In this document: positions 18,759 to 28,164 of the stretch, piece by piece
Position numbering within the stretch: position 1 is the stretch's first letter
Layout of the letters: every line of letters starts with the position of its first letter
Assembly: GCA_036557405.1 (NCBI GenBank)
Contig: DATBHO010000048.1
Span: forward strand, 1 to 50,787
Reading direction: 5' to 3'
DNA: 50,787 bases
Source of the DNA: TA-21 sp036557405
GTDB lineage: Archaea > Thermoproteota > Nitrososphaeria > Nitrososphaerales > Nitrososphaeraceae
Program-made: the position numbers and the translations under genes
The notes under the pieces: generated by a model
What the model saw: the letters and a program-made list of their open reading frames with translations, nothing else
What the model was told of the DNA's origin: nothing
Databases searched by the model: none

Positions 18759-18926
18759 TTTATTGTACCTACAGATCTGGAAAAACAAAAACAAAAAGGT
18801 ATTCATGCCGATATATTTCACCCGTTCCCTCTGATTTTAGTCCATACACCGTACGGCTTAAAATTCTTTGATTATATAGCAAAGACGAGAATTGCAAAAG
18901 CATATGCTAGAGCGAATACATACTTA
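18759..18926 (+). other. Coding extension of the site-2 protease without a canonical start codon
   Basis: The frame of the protease remains open back to a TAA at 18756-18758. The extension reads VPTDLEKQKQKGIHADIFHP followed by FPLILVHTPYGLKFFDYIAK and RIAKAYARANTYL, just before the ATG at 18927. This is protein-like, and site-2 proteases of this group usually carry a comparable LI..TPYGL-type segment before the first helix. No ATG, GTG or TTG is in frame; only ATT (18762, 18801) and CTG (18777, 18831) exist. A TATA-like TTTAAATATG at 18746-18755 would put the mRNA start near 18775-18785. Confidence 0.6.
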
Positions 18927-20009
18927 ATGCCTGCAATAACCGCGATTATGATATTTTTAATTATTATTGGAATATCCGCCACGATTTCGAATGTTTCTGC
19001 GAGAGAGACTGCCAAAGCAATAGGACTCAGAGGAAACCTTCTCATTCCCGGAATTAACCCACTTTTACCGATTCCATACACGTTGGTCGCTCTCATAATA
19101 AGTGTCTTCGTACATGAGGCAGGACATGGTATCGTTGCTAGGGTTTATGGAATAAAGGTGGAATCAACAGGTATTGCTTTTGTACTCATAATTCCTGTTG
19201 GGGCGTTTGTTAATCTAGACAAGGATGGATTAACTAACGCAACTTTAAAGGAAAAAAGTGCAGTTCTTACCGCTGGTCCGCTGAATAATATGATTCTTAC
19301 TGTAATCTCACTAGCATTGCTATTTATGGTACTATCAACTTTGACCCCAATTCCTACGCAAGTTGTTCAGAAGAGCGGACTTGAAATAATTAGCGTCACA
19401 GAAGGATCTCTAGCAAAGAAAATTGGTCTTACGCAAGGTTCAAACATAATGTCAATCGGACAAACTGAAATACTCACACAAAACGATTTATTAAAAACAT
19501 TAAGATCAAATATAGGTAAACAACCTCAGATCATCTGGCAGGACCGTGACGGAAATCAAAAAGTGGATACTTTATCAATTCCGGCCGATACCGACCCAAA
19601 TAAACCGATTCTCGGTGTTAGTACTATAATCGCATCCGATCCGGCTTTGGCTCTGGAATCATATAAGAAATATTTTTATAGTCCAATTCCATTTCTCCCA
19701 ATGCCAACCTTACACCAATCTGTACCTTTTTCGGAGGAGATGGCACCAAAATATGAATCATATATTTTTGGACCATCATTCGCCATATTTGCAAATACTC
19801 TGTTCTGGCTATGGTTCATTAATCTTAACCTAGGATTATTTAATTCCCTCCCTATTGCATTCTTGGATGGAGGCCAATTATACGGATCACTCATAGAGAG
19901 TAGGTCAAAAATTGATAAGAATCGTCTCAAGAATATCTCATCAGCAGTATCTACGATAACGATAATAATTGTGGCTATGTCAATATTTTTACCGTATCTG
20001 CTTTCCTAG
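18927..20009 (+). CDS. Site-2 protease (M50 family) with PDZ domain
   Basis: This membrane zinc protease has HEAGH at residues 63-67 of the annotated form, which supplies two His ligands and the catalytic Glu. The third ligand is in LPIAFLDGGQLYG near residue 310. Between them a PDZ-like segment (about 135-220; GLEIISVTEGSLAKKIGLTQGSN) sits between membrane helices, as in RseP. Such enzymes cut membrane-bound regulators or signal-peptide remnants inside the membrane. ATG 18927 is the first canonical start, but coding sequence clearly seems to extend further upstream (see 18759-18926), so the true protein is about 40-55 residues longer. Confidence 0.9.
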   Translation: MPAITAIMIFLIIIGISATISNVSARETAKAIGLRGNLLIPGINPLLPIPYTLVALIISVFVHEAGHGIVARVYGIKVESTGIAFVLIIPVGAFVNLDKDGLTNATLKEKSAVLTAGPLNNMILTVISLALLFMVLSTLTPIPTQVVQKSGLEIISVTEGSLAKKIGLTQGSNIMSIGQTEILTQNDLLKTLRSNIGKQPQIIWQDRDGNQKVDTLSIPADTDPNKPILGVSTIIASDPALALESYKKYFYSPIPFLPMPTLHQSVPFSEEMAPKYESYIFGPSFAIFANTLFWLWFINLNLGLFNSLPIAFLDGGQLYGSLIESRSKIDKNRLKNISSAVSTITIIIVAMSIFLPYLLS

Positions 20010-20194
20010 GCTAGTTAGCAGGAAAAGCAATTACCATCCAAAATACATATTAATAGAGACGTTTATTTTGATTGTGGATACCACCCGGTAAGGAATTTAA
20101 CGACCTTGCTATATAGTGTTGTGATAGTAATTGATTATCACTATTGAAGAAAGCATTGTGGAATATCAAACCGAGTATCTAGAAGAATGTTAAA

Positions 20195-22294
20195 GTGAGT
20201 AATGAAAACTTGAATGATGATAATTCTGAAGATGAGAGTATTCGTCACCTAGAGAATACTGTCAAAGTTGCACAGGTTACTGATTCTTTATCTGCCAATC
20301 AAATTCAACGTACAAAGAAATTAGATGAAGATTTCTTTAAAGATTTAATACTTAAATCAATTCCAAAAGAATCACAGATTACAAACGTAAGATTTGAAGG
20401 ACCGTATGTTGCTCTTTATACATTAAATCCAAAATTTTCGTTAACTGAATTGACTTATTATCTTTCATCTCTTTCGAAAAATGTTAAAAAAAGGTTTGTA
20501 GTAAGGACTGATCCCTCAATTAGATTATCAGAAGAGGAAACGAGATCAGCAGTAATTAAGATGTTACCAAATGAAGTTACAATATCAGCTGTATTTTGTG
20601 ATGATGCCACAGGTGAAGTAGTTCTTGAAGTAAATCATCCTGAATCGATAGACGCGAATATGGTAATCACTATTGCTCAAGCAACTGGTTGGATAGCGCA
20701 TACATTACGTTCCCCGCATATTCAATCAAGTAGCATGAACATAATTCACTCTACCCAGAAGGGTTCAGCTAAAGAAAGAAGTGTTTTCTTACAATCCCTG
20801 GGCAAAAGGGCCTTCAGACCTCCAGTTGTTTTGGAAAGCAACGATTCGAATTTAAATTATACAAATCAATCTAAAAAGAAATCAGAATATACTGAGCTTA
20901 ATTCTAAAGTTAGAAATAGGGAGGAAATACTTATTTTCTGTCTTGGCGGCGTAAAGCAAGTCGGGAGATCATGCTTTATTGTTGTAACTTCAGAAAGCAA
21001 AATAATGCTAGATTGTGGCATTAACCCTGGTGAACCATTAGGAATTTCGGGATATCCAAGATTGGACTGGTTTAATTTTGATCTAGATGAAATAGACGCT
21101 GTAGTTATAAGTCACGCACATATAGATCATCAAGGATTTTTACCGACATTATTCAAATTTGGTTATAAGGGTCCAGTCTATTGCACTGAACCCACTCTTC
21201 CTCTAATGACGCTCCTTCAGTACGACTCAGTAAAGATATCAAAAAGTAACGGAACGTTTTTGCCATACGAAACAAGAGATGTTAATGAAGTTATTAAGCA
21301 CTGTATAACGTTACCTTATGGTAAACCAACTGATATTTCTCCAGATATTACTATAACTTTCAATAATGCAGGACATATAATGGGAAGTGCTACTGTACAT
21401 ATCAATATTTTTGGAACACACAATATCCTTTATTCTGGTGATTATAAGTATGCGAGAACTCAATTATTGGATAGTGCTGTTTCTGTTTATCCCAGAGTAG
21501 AGACTTTGATAACTGAAAGTACTTATGGGAATACAGGCGACATAATGCCAGATCAATCTTTAGTTTACAAGGCCTTTACAGATGCTATCAATAGGACTTT
21601 GACTGCTGGGGGGAAAGTATTGATTCCTGTTCCTGCTGTTGGAAGGGCCCAAGAGATAATGTTGGTACTAGATAAAGAAATGAGAGAAGGACGGTTGATG
21701 GAGGCCCCTGTGTTTATTGAAGGAATGATATCAGAAGCCAGTGCGATACATATGTCCTATGCACATTATCTTGGGTTTGAAGTACGAAAATCGGTCTCCA
21801 ACGGAGTTAATCCATTCCAATCAGAATATTTTACAGTTGTTAATGGATATGAAAGAAGGCAAGAAGTTTTCAATGACGAAAATCCAAGTGTAATAATGGC
21901 TACGTCTGGAATGCTGGAGGGAGGACCGTCAGTCGAATACTTTAAGAAAATTGCGCCAGATAAGAAAAACAATATTTTATTTGTCTCATATCAAATAAAT
22001 GGAACTTTAGGAAGACGGGTTATAGACGGTGGAATAATGGAGATCAGCATGCTTGATGAAAAAGGTAAGGTTAAGGTCTTTCCAATAAAGTGCACAAGTC
22101 AAAAAATTGATGGATTCAGTGGCCATAGTGATTTTAACCAGATAATGAATTTTACTGCAAGAATAAAACCAAAAAAAGTATTGGTTAATCACGGGGAAAG
22201 ATCGAAATCAGATAACGTAGCAAGCAATATTTTTTCAAGATTCAGGATAAGAGCTGTTGTTCCCGATAATCGTGAAATAATCAAATTGAGATAG
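20195..22294 (+). CDS. Archaeal CPSF ribonuclease aCPSF1 (KH, metallo-beta-lactamase, beta-CASP)
   Basis: A 699-residue ribonuclease of the aCPSF1 (FttA) group. After an acidic N-terminus (1-45), two KH-like domains cover about 45-190 (VVRTDPSIRLSEEETRSAVI marks the second). A linker rich in Ser, Asn and Lys (220-240) is longer than usual. The metallo-beta-lactamase core has SHAHIDHQG, GHIMGSATVHI and YSGDYKYA; the beta-CASP part has ESTYGN, PVPAVGRAQEIM and FSGHSDFNQ, and ends with LVNHGE. It cleaves RNA 3' ends and terminates transcription in archaea. GTG start. Usual length is about 640 residues; the excess is in the N-terminus and linker. Confidence 0.95.
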   Translation: MSNENLNDDNSEDESIRHLENTVKVAQVTDSLSANQIQRTKKLDEDFFKDLILKSIPKESQITNVRFEGPYVALYTLNPKFSLTELTYYLSSLSKNVKKRFVVRTDPSIRLSEEETRSAVIKMLPNEVTISAVFCDDATGEVVLEVNHPESIDANMVITIAQATGWIAHTLRSPHIQSSSMNIIHSTQKGSAKERSVFLQSLGKRAFRPPVVLESNDSNLNYTNQSKKKSEYTELNSKVRNREEILIFCLGGVKQVGRSCFIVVTSESKIMLDCGINPGEPLGISGYPRLDWFNFDLDEIDAVVISHAHIDHQGFLPTLFKFGYKGPVYCTEPTLPLMTLLQYDSVKISKSNGTFLPYETRDVNEVIKHCITLPYGKPTDISPDITITFNNAGHIMGSATVHINIFGTHNILYSGDYKYARTQLLDSAVSVYPRVETLITESTYGNTGDIMPDQSLVYKAFTDAINRTLTAGGKVLIPVPAVGRAQEIMLVLDKEMREGRLMEAPVFIEGMISEASAIHMSYAHYLGFEVRKSVSNGVNPFQSEYFTVVNGYERRQEVFNDENPSVIMATSGMLEGGPSVEYFKKIAPDKKNNILFVSYQINGTLGRRVIDGGIMEISMLDEKGKVKVFPIKCTSQKIDGFSGHSDFNQIMNFTARIKPKKVLVNHGERSKSDNVASNIFSRFRIRAVVPDNREIIKLR

Positions 22295-22854
22295 CTATTA
22301 ACTCAGGAACGAAATATCAATGTAGAATAAATTGTAAATACATGCTAGTACAAAAATTGATCTGACTGGTCTTATTATTAGTAAGAATTTAGCGTGTCAT
22401 ATTACTCTAGTATGCTATCGTATTGCACAAAACAAACTCTAATTGATCTAATATCCGTATTGATATATGCACTAAGGCTTGATATAGATTGGGCTCCGAG
22501 AGAAAAAATTTGTATAAATATCAGAGCCTCTTACTACTAAATAAAGACGACCGTGTAATGGCCTTCTGCGAACACGATTACTCAATACATCGGTTAAGTT
22601 GGTAAACTATGGTTATGAGATCCACTCATGAACGAGTAAAAAATGTATGTTTTGTTCAGTATCTTTTTAGATATGTGGGTATAATTATAATTGTAATTGG
22701 CTATAAGATACAAATGTATTAATTGTAATATTGTACTAAGTGGTGAGGGTGCGTCCAGACATTATCTTGCTAATCCTACTCATAAACTCGAAAAATTACC
22801 GCCTCAGTTAAAGCAAGCCAAGAATATTGATTCTTCTTGATTTGAGCGACGAGT
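22295..22854. other. Intergenic, no gene recognised
   Basis: About 560 bases between aCPSF1 and the minus-strand UPF0147 gene. A TATA-like GTATAAATA at about 22512-22520 is followed by a stretch of lower AT content (22540-22600), so an unannotated small RNA is conceivable. I could not fold a tRNA or a known RNA there, and no ORF is convincing. Confidence 0.3.
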
Positions 22855-23148
22855 TTATTCTCTTATACTTTCTAGTGTTGAGACTACCTGCCACAGCAGC
22901 GTACGTATATGAGATTGCATTTGTGGATTCTGAGTAACGTTATCAAGCATACTTATCGTATTTGCCGCCCTAACGGAAATGGATCCATTTTTCTCATCTT
23001 TTATTCCAGACAAGATCTCTCTTACAATATTTCGAATATTTTTCTGAATATTGTTATTCCTAGCTATACTGTCCAAAGTGCTAATCGCATTTGCAAGTCG
23101 CTCTTGATTTTCTTTGTCCCTTATTTCTTTCTTTGAAGCCATTGCCAT
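22855..23148 (-). CDS. UPF0147 family protein
   Basis: A helical protein of 97 residues from the ATG at 23148 (a GTG at 23160 and an ATG at 23142 are alternatives). Two repeats share a pattern of helices: ISTLDSIARNNNIQKNIRNI and ISMLDNVTQNPQMQSHIRTL. This is the typical form of the archaeal UPF0147 family, whose function is not known. It is divergent from scpA, so the two may share a regulatory region of about 130 bases. Confidence 0.85.
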   Translation of the reverse strand: MAMASKKEIRDKENQERLANAISTLDSIARNNNIQKNIRNIVREILSGIKDEKNGSISVRAANTISMLDNVTQNPQMQSHIRTLLWQVVSTLESIRE

Positions 23149-23281
23149 AACACGCTCCACTTTTCTACCTTACAATGCAGTGACTTTTGAATGTTTTTAC
23201 AATCTTAACATATTTTTATAATAAATTAAAATTTTATTATACAATACAAATTAATATAATCAAACCCTGTCCTTTTCACAC

Positions 23282-23965
23282 ATGTCGGAAACCGACGCAA
23301 CAACAAAGAAAAGCATATCTCAGCCGCCACTTGATTTACTATTTAATCCTTCAGTATTATCAAAGAAAGATGTTTGGCAAATAGATATTTCATTACTGTT
23401 AGAAATGTTGCTAAAGTTAATCAATAATAGTGGAAAAAAAGACCTTCGAATGTGTGGAATTGCTGCATTATCTTCCTCGTTAATTTATCGGCTAAAGGTA
23501 GAGAGCATTTCAAGACTAGAAAAAATCTCCAAAACCAAGAAGGGGATAGAGGTTGAGGATATCAGACCTATTCCAAATTTAAAGCCATTTGAAATTCCTT
23601 TTAGGGTTGAACCTACTTATCCAGTGACATTAGAAGAGTTATTGCACGTACTTGAAAATATGATTATTGGCTTGGCAAATCCGAAATCTAGGAGAAATCA
23701 ACTCAATCTGGAATCTGTAGAATCGTTCAACTTCGATGATTACTTGGTTAAGTTTGAAAAGGTTTTGCAATCTTATGAAGATATGATTTTTGATATAGTA
23801 ACCGCCGACAGATCTGTTGAATTTAAAAATCTTACACTCAAAATGAACCCAACTGAAACTGTTCGGTGCTTTCTAGCTCTCCTATATCTTGCCATGAAGA
23901 AAAAAATATTTCTTAAGCAAAATGATGAACAAATACTTATTTCGATAAACGAAAACATTGATTAA
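23282..23965 (+). CDS. scpA: Segregation and condensation protein A (kleisin)
   Basis: The 227-residue protein begins with PPLDLLFNPSVLSKKDVWQI and carries the helical N-terminal domain that contacts the SMC neck. The C-terminus (TVRCFLALLYLAMKKKIFLK, then NDEQILISINEN) is the winged-helix domain with the family's F-LALL-L-x-x pattern. Kleisins bridge the SMC heads in chromosome organisation. It lies 24 bases before scpB, so the two form an operon. The smc gene is not in the window. Confidence 0.9.
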   Translation: MSETDATTKKSISQPPLDLLFNPSVLSKKDVWQIDISLLLEMLLKLINNSGKKDLRMCGIAALSSSLIYRLKVESISRLEKISKTKKGIEVEDIRPIPNLKPFEIPFRVEPTYPVTLEELLHVLENMIIGLANPKSRRNQLNLESVESFNFDDYLVKFEKVLQSYEDMIFDIVTADRSVEFKNLTLKMNPTETVRCFLALLYLAMKKKIFLKQNDEQILISINENID

Positions 23966-23989
23966 CAAAGCCTAATTATTTAAATCCAG

Positions 23990-24502
23990 GTGCCTCAGTC
24001 ACTCCCTGACGCTGAAATCAGTGCTAGAATTGAAGCAGCCTTGTATGCTGCTGGGAGGCCACTATCCATTAACGACCTGATGAGGGCTGCAGGAATTAAT
24101 TCAAAAGAAAAAGTAGACAAATTATTAAATGAACTAATTAAGAAAACGCATAATGTTTTGAGTGCACTTGAAATTGCACAGCTTGATGATGACAAATTTG
24201 TATTTCAAGTAAAACCTGCATATATGCCACTGATTCGACGATTTGCTCAACAGCCACTTATCCCTGCGGGCGCTCTCAAGACATTATCATTTATTGCTTA
24301 TGAACAACCTATTACGTCAAAGAGGTTGGTCCAGATTCGTGGCAGCCAGGTTTATACGCATCTCAAGGAGCTGCGCGCACAATCATTTATTGAATCGGAA
24401 CGTCTAGGACGAATGAAAATATATAGAACCAGCAGAAAATTCCAAGAATATTTTGGAATAAATGATCTCAATGTACTCAAGAGCAGAATGACTGCAAAGT
24501 GA
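23990..24502 (+). CDS. scpB: Segregation and condensation protein B
   Basis: A 170-residue protein of two winged helices. ARIEAALYAAGRPLSINDLM marks the first, and AGALKTLSFIAYEQPITSKR with QIRGSQVYTHLKELRAQSFI the second; both are family signatures. It binds the kleisin ScpA and helps regulate SMC. The start is GTG at 23990. It follows scpA and precedes rps8e by 58 bases. Confidence 0.93.
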   Translation: MPQSLPDAEISARIEAALYAAGRPLSINDLMRAAGINSKEKVDKLLNELIKKTHNVLSALEIAQLDDDKFVFQVKPAYMPLIRRFAQQPLIPAGALKTLSFIAYEQPITSKRLVQIRGSQVYTHLKELRAQSFIESERLGRMKIYRTSRKFQEYFGINDLNVLKSRMTAK

Positions 24503-24560
24503 TTTCTATTATGACTAGATAGAAACCCTCTTAAAATGGATCGAATTCAATTATGAAAAG

Positions 24561-24947
24561 ATGAAAAAATCCATAGAAAACCTGCATGGACGAAAGTACA
24601 CTGGCGGTAGAAAAATTGCTATGCGAAGTAGACGCAAATTTGAAATAGATAGGTATCCAAATGAGGCCATAATTGGAAGCAACCTCAAGGTGAAAAGAAG
24701 AGTACGCGGAAATAACAGCAAATCGGCCCTTAAAACTGTTGAATTTGCAAATGTATCAAATTTCGAAGACAATAGAACCATTAAGTCAAAGATATTGAGA
24801 GTTATCAAAAATGCTGCTAATAAGGACTATGAGAGGAGAGGAGTAATTACAAAAGGTACGATTATAGAAACTGAATCAGGGCTGGCAAGAGTGTTATCAA
24901 GACCAGGTCAAGTAGGTCTTATTAATGCTGCTCAGCTGAAAAAATAA
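24561..24947 (+). CDS. rps8e: Small-subunit ribosomal protein S8e
   Basis: The 128-residue basic protein starts with ENLHGRKYTGGRKIAMRSRR, the strongly conserved S8e N-terminus, and ends in GVITKGTIIETESGLARVLS plus RPGQVGLINA. Length matches archaeal S8e. It lies downstream of scpAB and may share their transcript. S8e occurs in archaea and eukaryotes, not in bacteria, which supports the taxonomic reading of the window. Confidence 0.95.
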   Translation: MKKSIENLHGRKYTGGRKIAMRSRRKFEIDRYPNEAIIGSNLKVKRRVRGNNSKSALKTVEFANVSNFEDNRTIKSKILRVIKNAANKDYERRGVITKGTIIETESGLARVLSRPGQVGLINAAQLKK

Positions 24948-25040
24948 AGGCTACTGAAATTACGAATTTCATTTGATTCAACTACTTAAACGTCAATGTC
25001 ACCAAATTCTGAGATAAAAATTGTAAAAATTACTAAAATC

Positions 25041-25952
25041 CTAAAGCAAGGAGGCTATTTCTTCAGAACCATATGATATTATTAGATCTGCCCCCGCTCT
25101 AATCATACATGTAAAATATCCTAAAATCCACTCATATTGATCAAGCCTAATGTGTGACGTAGCTTTTAACATAGCATATTCACCAGATACATGATGGACC
25201 GCTATTTTACACCTGAACATACTAAATATTCTACTTACCAAATCCAGGTTTCCTAAAGAAGGTTTTATCGTTATTATATCTGCTCCTTCTAGCAAATCCA
25301 CTTCTACTTTTTTTAGAATCTCACGGGAATTACTATAGCCGATTTGATATGCCGCCTTGTCCATTTTTGAAGATTTTTTAAATGTGGCAAGTCGAAAAGG
25401 TGTGTAAAGATTAGAAAACTGTTTTGAAAATGACATAATTTTTATATCTCTAAATTCATTATCATCAAGTTTTTTTCTGATAGACAATACCACTCCATCC
25501 ATCATCGAGGACGGTGCAATAATGTCAGCGCCTGCTTCCGCATAACTAAGAGAAATCTTTGACATGAGTTTCAAAGTCTTATCGTTGTCTACATAGTTAT
25601 TTTGGTTTAATATTCCACAATGCCCTGATAGGTTATACTGACAAATGCAGACGTCTGCAATAATTTGGAACCTATCATCAAAGTTTTCTTTAATGGTTTT
25701 CAGGGTAGTTTGAACTATCCCTTTCTTATTCCATGCCTGTGATCCAGATAAGTCGTGAATTTTGGGCATCCCGAAAATAATTATCTTGTCCAGGTGTAAT
25801 GCGAGAATTGTTTCAAGCTTGTCTATAAGATTTCTCTCAGATACGACAGAAAGTCCGCTGTTATAAGAAGCGGGGCTACTTCCTATAATGATTGGAGTAA
25901 TCAGATTTTTTGTTTTCAAAAGGGGTTTACGACACATACTCTGAAATGTCAA
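25041..25952 (-). CDS. hemB: HemB-family porphobilinogen synthase, divergent
   Basis: The 303-residue protein follows 5-aminolevulinate dehydratase throughout. The zinc-type triad DVCICQYNLSGHCG has three Cys. APSSMMDGVVLSIRKKLD, then SFSKQFSNLYTPFR with the first active lysine, and IITIKPSLGNLDLV with the second (Schiff-base) lysine follow; HVSGEYAMLKA and RAGADLIISYGSEEIASLL close it. HemB condenses two aminolevulinates to porphobilinogen for haem and cobalamin. It is shorter than typical (about 325), lacks the RPRRLR-type N-terminus, and changes several conserved spots (Ser for Asp in APSDMMDG). A second, specialised copy is possible. No other tetrapyrrole gene is adjacent. Confidence 0.82.
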   Translation of the reverse strand: MTFQSMCRKPLLKTKNLITPIIIGSSPASYNSGLSVVSERNLIDKLETILALHLDKIIIFGMPKIHDLSGSQAWNKKGIVQTTLKTIKENFDDRFQIIADVCICQYNLSGHCGILNQNNYVDNDKTLKLMSKISLSYAEAGADIIAPSSMMDGVVLSIRKKLDDNEFRDIKIMSFSKQFSNLYTPFRLATFKKSSKMDKAAYQIGYSNSREILKKVEVDLLEGADIITIKPSLGNLDLVSRIFSMFRCKIAVHHVSGEYAMLKATSHIRLDQYEWILGYFTCMIRAGADLIISYGSEEIASLL

Positions 25953-26076
25953 TTCTTAGTCAATACAATTTTTTAAATATATTCATGTTTGATCAAATCC
26001 AAAGTATGGATGCTCTTTTACATCGTTATTGATGTACCTCAAGAGTAAAATATGAAACTATGTAAATTAGAAGAGC

Positions 26077-26946
26077 TTGACCAAAGTAACTGTTGGAATT
26101 CCATCTTACAACGAAGAATCAAATATTAAGACAATTTTGGAGAGTGTAATTTATTCAAATTTAAATTCGATTAAAATTTCTGAAATTATCATTTCTGATG
26201 ATTCAACTGATAATACTCCAAATATTGTAAATCAATTTATGAAAAATCATTCCAAAAAAATAATATTCCTTCATAATGACAAAAGGAAAGGAGCAGCAAG
26301 TGCCTGGAACGACATAATACAAAATGCGAGTGGCGAAATAATTGTGCTTTATGATGCTGATGTGAACCCAAATCCCGAGTGCACAATTGAATTGGTTAAG
26401 AAGATCAATGATAACGTTGGTATATGCGCATCCAACCCTAAAGCAATTCCAAGCAAAGGAATTCCGGCTCAAGGTACAATTTTTGTTGGAAGTTGGTTAG
26501 AATCAGTACGAAAAAGACAGCTTTCTCAATACACTGTAATTGGGAGAGGATTATCAATAAGATCAGATATAGCTAAAAAAATAACTATCCCTGAAACCCT
26601 GATAGCAATAGATCTATACTTACAGAACAAGGTTATTGAAATGGGTTACGATGTAGTTTTTAATCCCAATGCAATTATCCAATTCAAACCTGCAAAGACA
26701 TTCGTAGATTTTTCTTCACAGGTTATGAGGTCGACAAAAGGACACGATCAGTTAAGAGTACTTGGCTATGGTATTAAAAATCAGCTTTCCTTCAGAACTG
26801 CTATTGCAGAATTTATTCGGGTAGCAATGAGAAACCCCAACGGAGCACTTTCTACTTGCTTATGCTATGCCATGATTCCGTTCTTTGCTGCCAGAATTAA
26901 AAATTTAGACAATGTATTATGGCATACTGCTGAAAGCACAAAATAA
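26077..26946 (+). CDS. Family 2 glycosyltransferase
   Basis: The N-terminal GT-A domain starts VTVGIPSYNEESNIKTILES, with DDSTDNT as nucleotide-binding loop and YDADVNP as the DxD-type metal motif. RGLSIRSDIAKKI and FKPAKTFVDF follow. The C-terminus has a short hydrophobic stretch (LSTCLCYAMIPFFAARI), perhaps membrane contact. It transfers a sugar from a nucleotide donor to an unknown acceptor, perhaps a lipid-linked glycan. The start is TTG at 26077. It is divergent from hemB and not part of a visible sugar cluster. Confidence 0.88.
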   Translation: MTKVTVGIPSYNEESNIKTILESVIYSNLNSIKISEIIISDDSTDNTPNIVNQFMKNHSKKIIFLHNDKRKGAASAWNDIIQNASGEIIVLYDADVNPNPECTIELVKKINDNVGICASNPKAIPSKGIPAQGTIFVGSWLESVRKRQLSQYTVIGRGLSIRSDIAKKITIPETLIAIDLYLQNKVIEMGYDVVFNPNAIIQFKPAKTFVDFSSQVMRSTKGHDQLRVLGYGIKNQLSFRTAIAEFIRVAMRNPNGALSTCLCYAMIPFFAARIKNLDNVLWHTAESTK

Positions 26947-27051
26947 TTGACAGACTTGCGATTAAAATTTCCAAAATTTGAGTTATAATAAAGTCGAGGG
27001 CAACACAATAAAAAATGGTATAAATACTTCTATCTAATTACGATTCTAGAA

Positions 27052-27657
27052 TTGAGTGATAATTTAATCGCTTCTTGTGGATACGTATGCTACCCTAGGG
27101 ATAACAATGCTCAAAATTTGATTGAGTATTGGAAGAATTCTGATGTTGTTAAAGATTTGTATTTTGCAACTGCGACTTTTGCATTTGAAAGTAAGCCGTA
27201 TTTTCCGAATAATTCTAATCAGTATATCCTTGTGAAATATGGTGGTCTCGATAAAATAGTTGGAGGGATTTCAAAATATCAGAGCCCTATCGGTCCTCCA
27301 TTTCTCTTTAATAATCAAACAGAATTATTCGAAAAATATCACGAAAAAGTAAGTTATGTCTCAATTTATTATACTAGATACGATCACGATAATAATGAAT
27401 TAAGGGATATCGCGGGTATTCTCGCGAGAAGAGATATGGTCGTGAGTGCAAACTTAGGAAATCTAAAATTCATCAATAATAAGAAATTACCATTTATTTT
27501 TCCACACGCCGACAACATCATAATATTGGAAGTGGAGGGTAAAAAAAGCCATCAAAGTGATCAGAATTATTGCGAAAAAACAAGAAGGGATGTTGCAAGG
27601 AAAGGGATACATCTAACTAATCTTGTAAGCTTCTCTATCTTGGAAAAACTAAGATGA
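27052..27657 (+). CDS. Hypothetical protein, 201 residues
   Basis: A soluble protein with a TTG start (LIASCGYVCYPRDNNAQNLI) located just upstream of aIF5A on the same strand. Repeated beta-strand patterns (SNQYILVKYGGLDKIVGG, VSYVSIYYTRYD, NIIILEVEGK) suggest an alpha/beta fold. No active-site motif is recognised. Composition is normal, and it is likely a real gene conserved among related archaea, but I cannot assign a role. Confidence 0.65.
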   Translation: MSDNLIASCGYVCYPRDNNAQNLIEYWKNSDVVKDLYFATATFAFESKPYFPNNSNQYILVKYGGLDKIVGGISKYQSPIGPPFLFNNQTELFEKYHEKVSYVSIYYTRYDHDNNELRDIAGILARRDMVVSANLGNLKFINNKKLPFIFPHADNIIILEVEGKKSHQSDQNYCEKTRRDVARKGIHLTNLVSFSILEKLR

Positions 27658-27715
27658 ACTAGTTCTGATCAGAACCGTTAAATATGAAGTAATTTTCTAT
27701 TTTTTTCGACCAATA

Positions 27716-28108
27716 TTGAGCAAACCAATGGATCTGGGAAGTCTGAAAGTAGGCTCTTATATCATAATAGACAACGAACCATGCAGAATAGTCTCATATG
27801 ATCACAGTAAGCCTGGAAAACACGGCTCAGCGAAAGCCAGAGTCTCTGCGATTTCTGTTTTCGATGGAACAAAACATAGTTTGGTCTCTCCTGTTTCTGC
27901 AAGCGTAAATGTTCCACTTATCGATAAGAGAAATGGTCAAATCATTTCCATTTCTGGACAAACCTATCAAGTAATGGATCTTGAAACTTTCGAAATGTTT
28001 GAAACTTTGTCAGTGGAAGAGGAAATAAGAGAAAAAATTGTTCAAGGAGCAGAAGTTGAATATTGGAAGGTACTTGAAAGGGTAAAAATAATCAGAATAA
28101 AAAGCTAG
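27716..28108 (+). CDS. Translation factor aIF5A
   Basis: The 130-residue factor has an N-terminal SH3-like domain with the hypusine/deoxyhypusine loop DHSKPGKHGSAKAR, where the Lys in PGKHG is modified. The C-terminal OB-type domain follows (FDGTKHSLVSPVSASVNVPL). It helps ribosomes through difficult peptides. The start is TTG at 27716 (SKPMDLGSLK); an ATG four codons downstream is the alternative. The deoxyhypusine synthase gene is not in view. Confidence 0.95.
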   Translation: MSKPMDLGSLKVGSYIIIDNEPCRIVSYDHSKPGKHGSAKARVSAISVFDGTKHSLVSPVSASVNVPLIDKRNGQIISISGQTYQVMDLETFEMFETLSVEEEIREKIVQGAEVEYWKVLERVKIIRIKS

Positions 28109-28164
28109 ATCAGCTATATAGCCTTTATGAAATTCTTATTACAGTAAATATTTTTCAACAAATC

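Noticed and set aside
22500..22640. Possible tRNA or small structured RNA in the aCPSF1/UPF0147 gap
   Set aside because: I could not pair a cloverleaf or find a T-arm consensus; kept only as a note.
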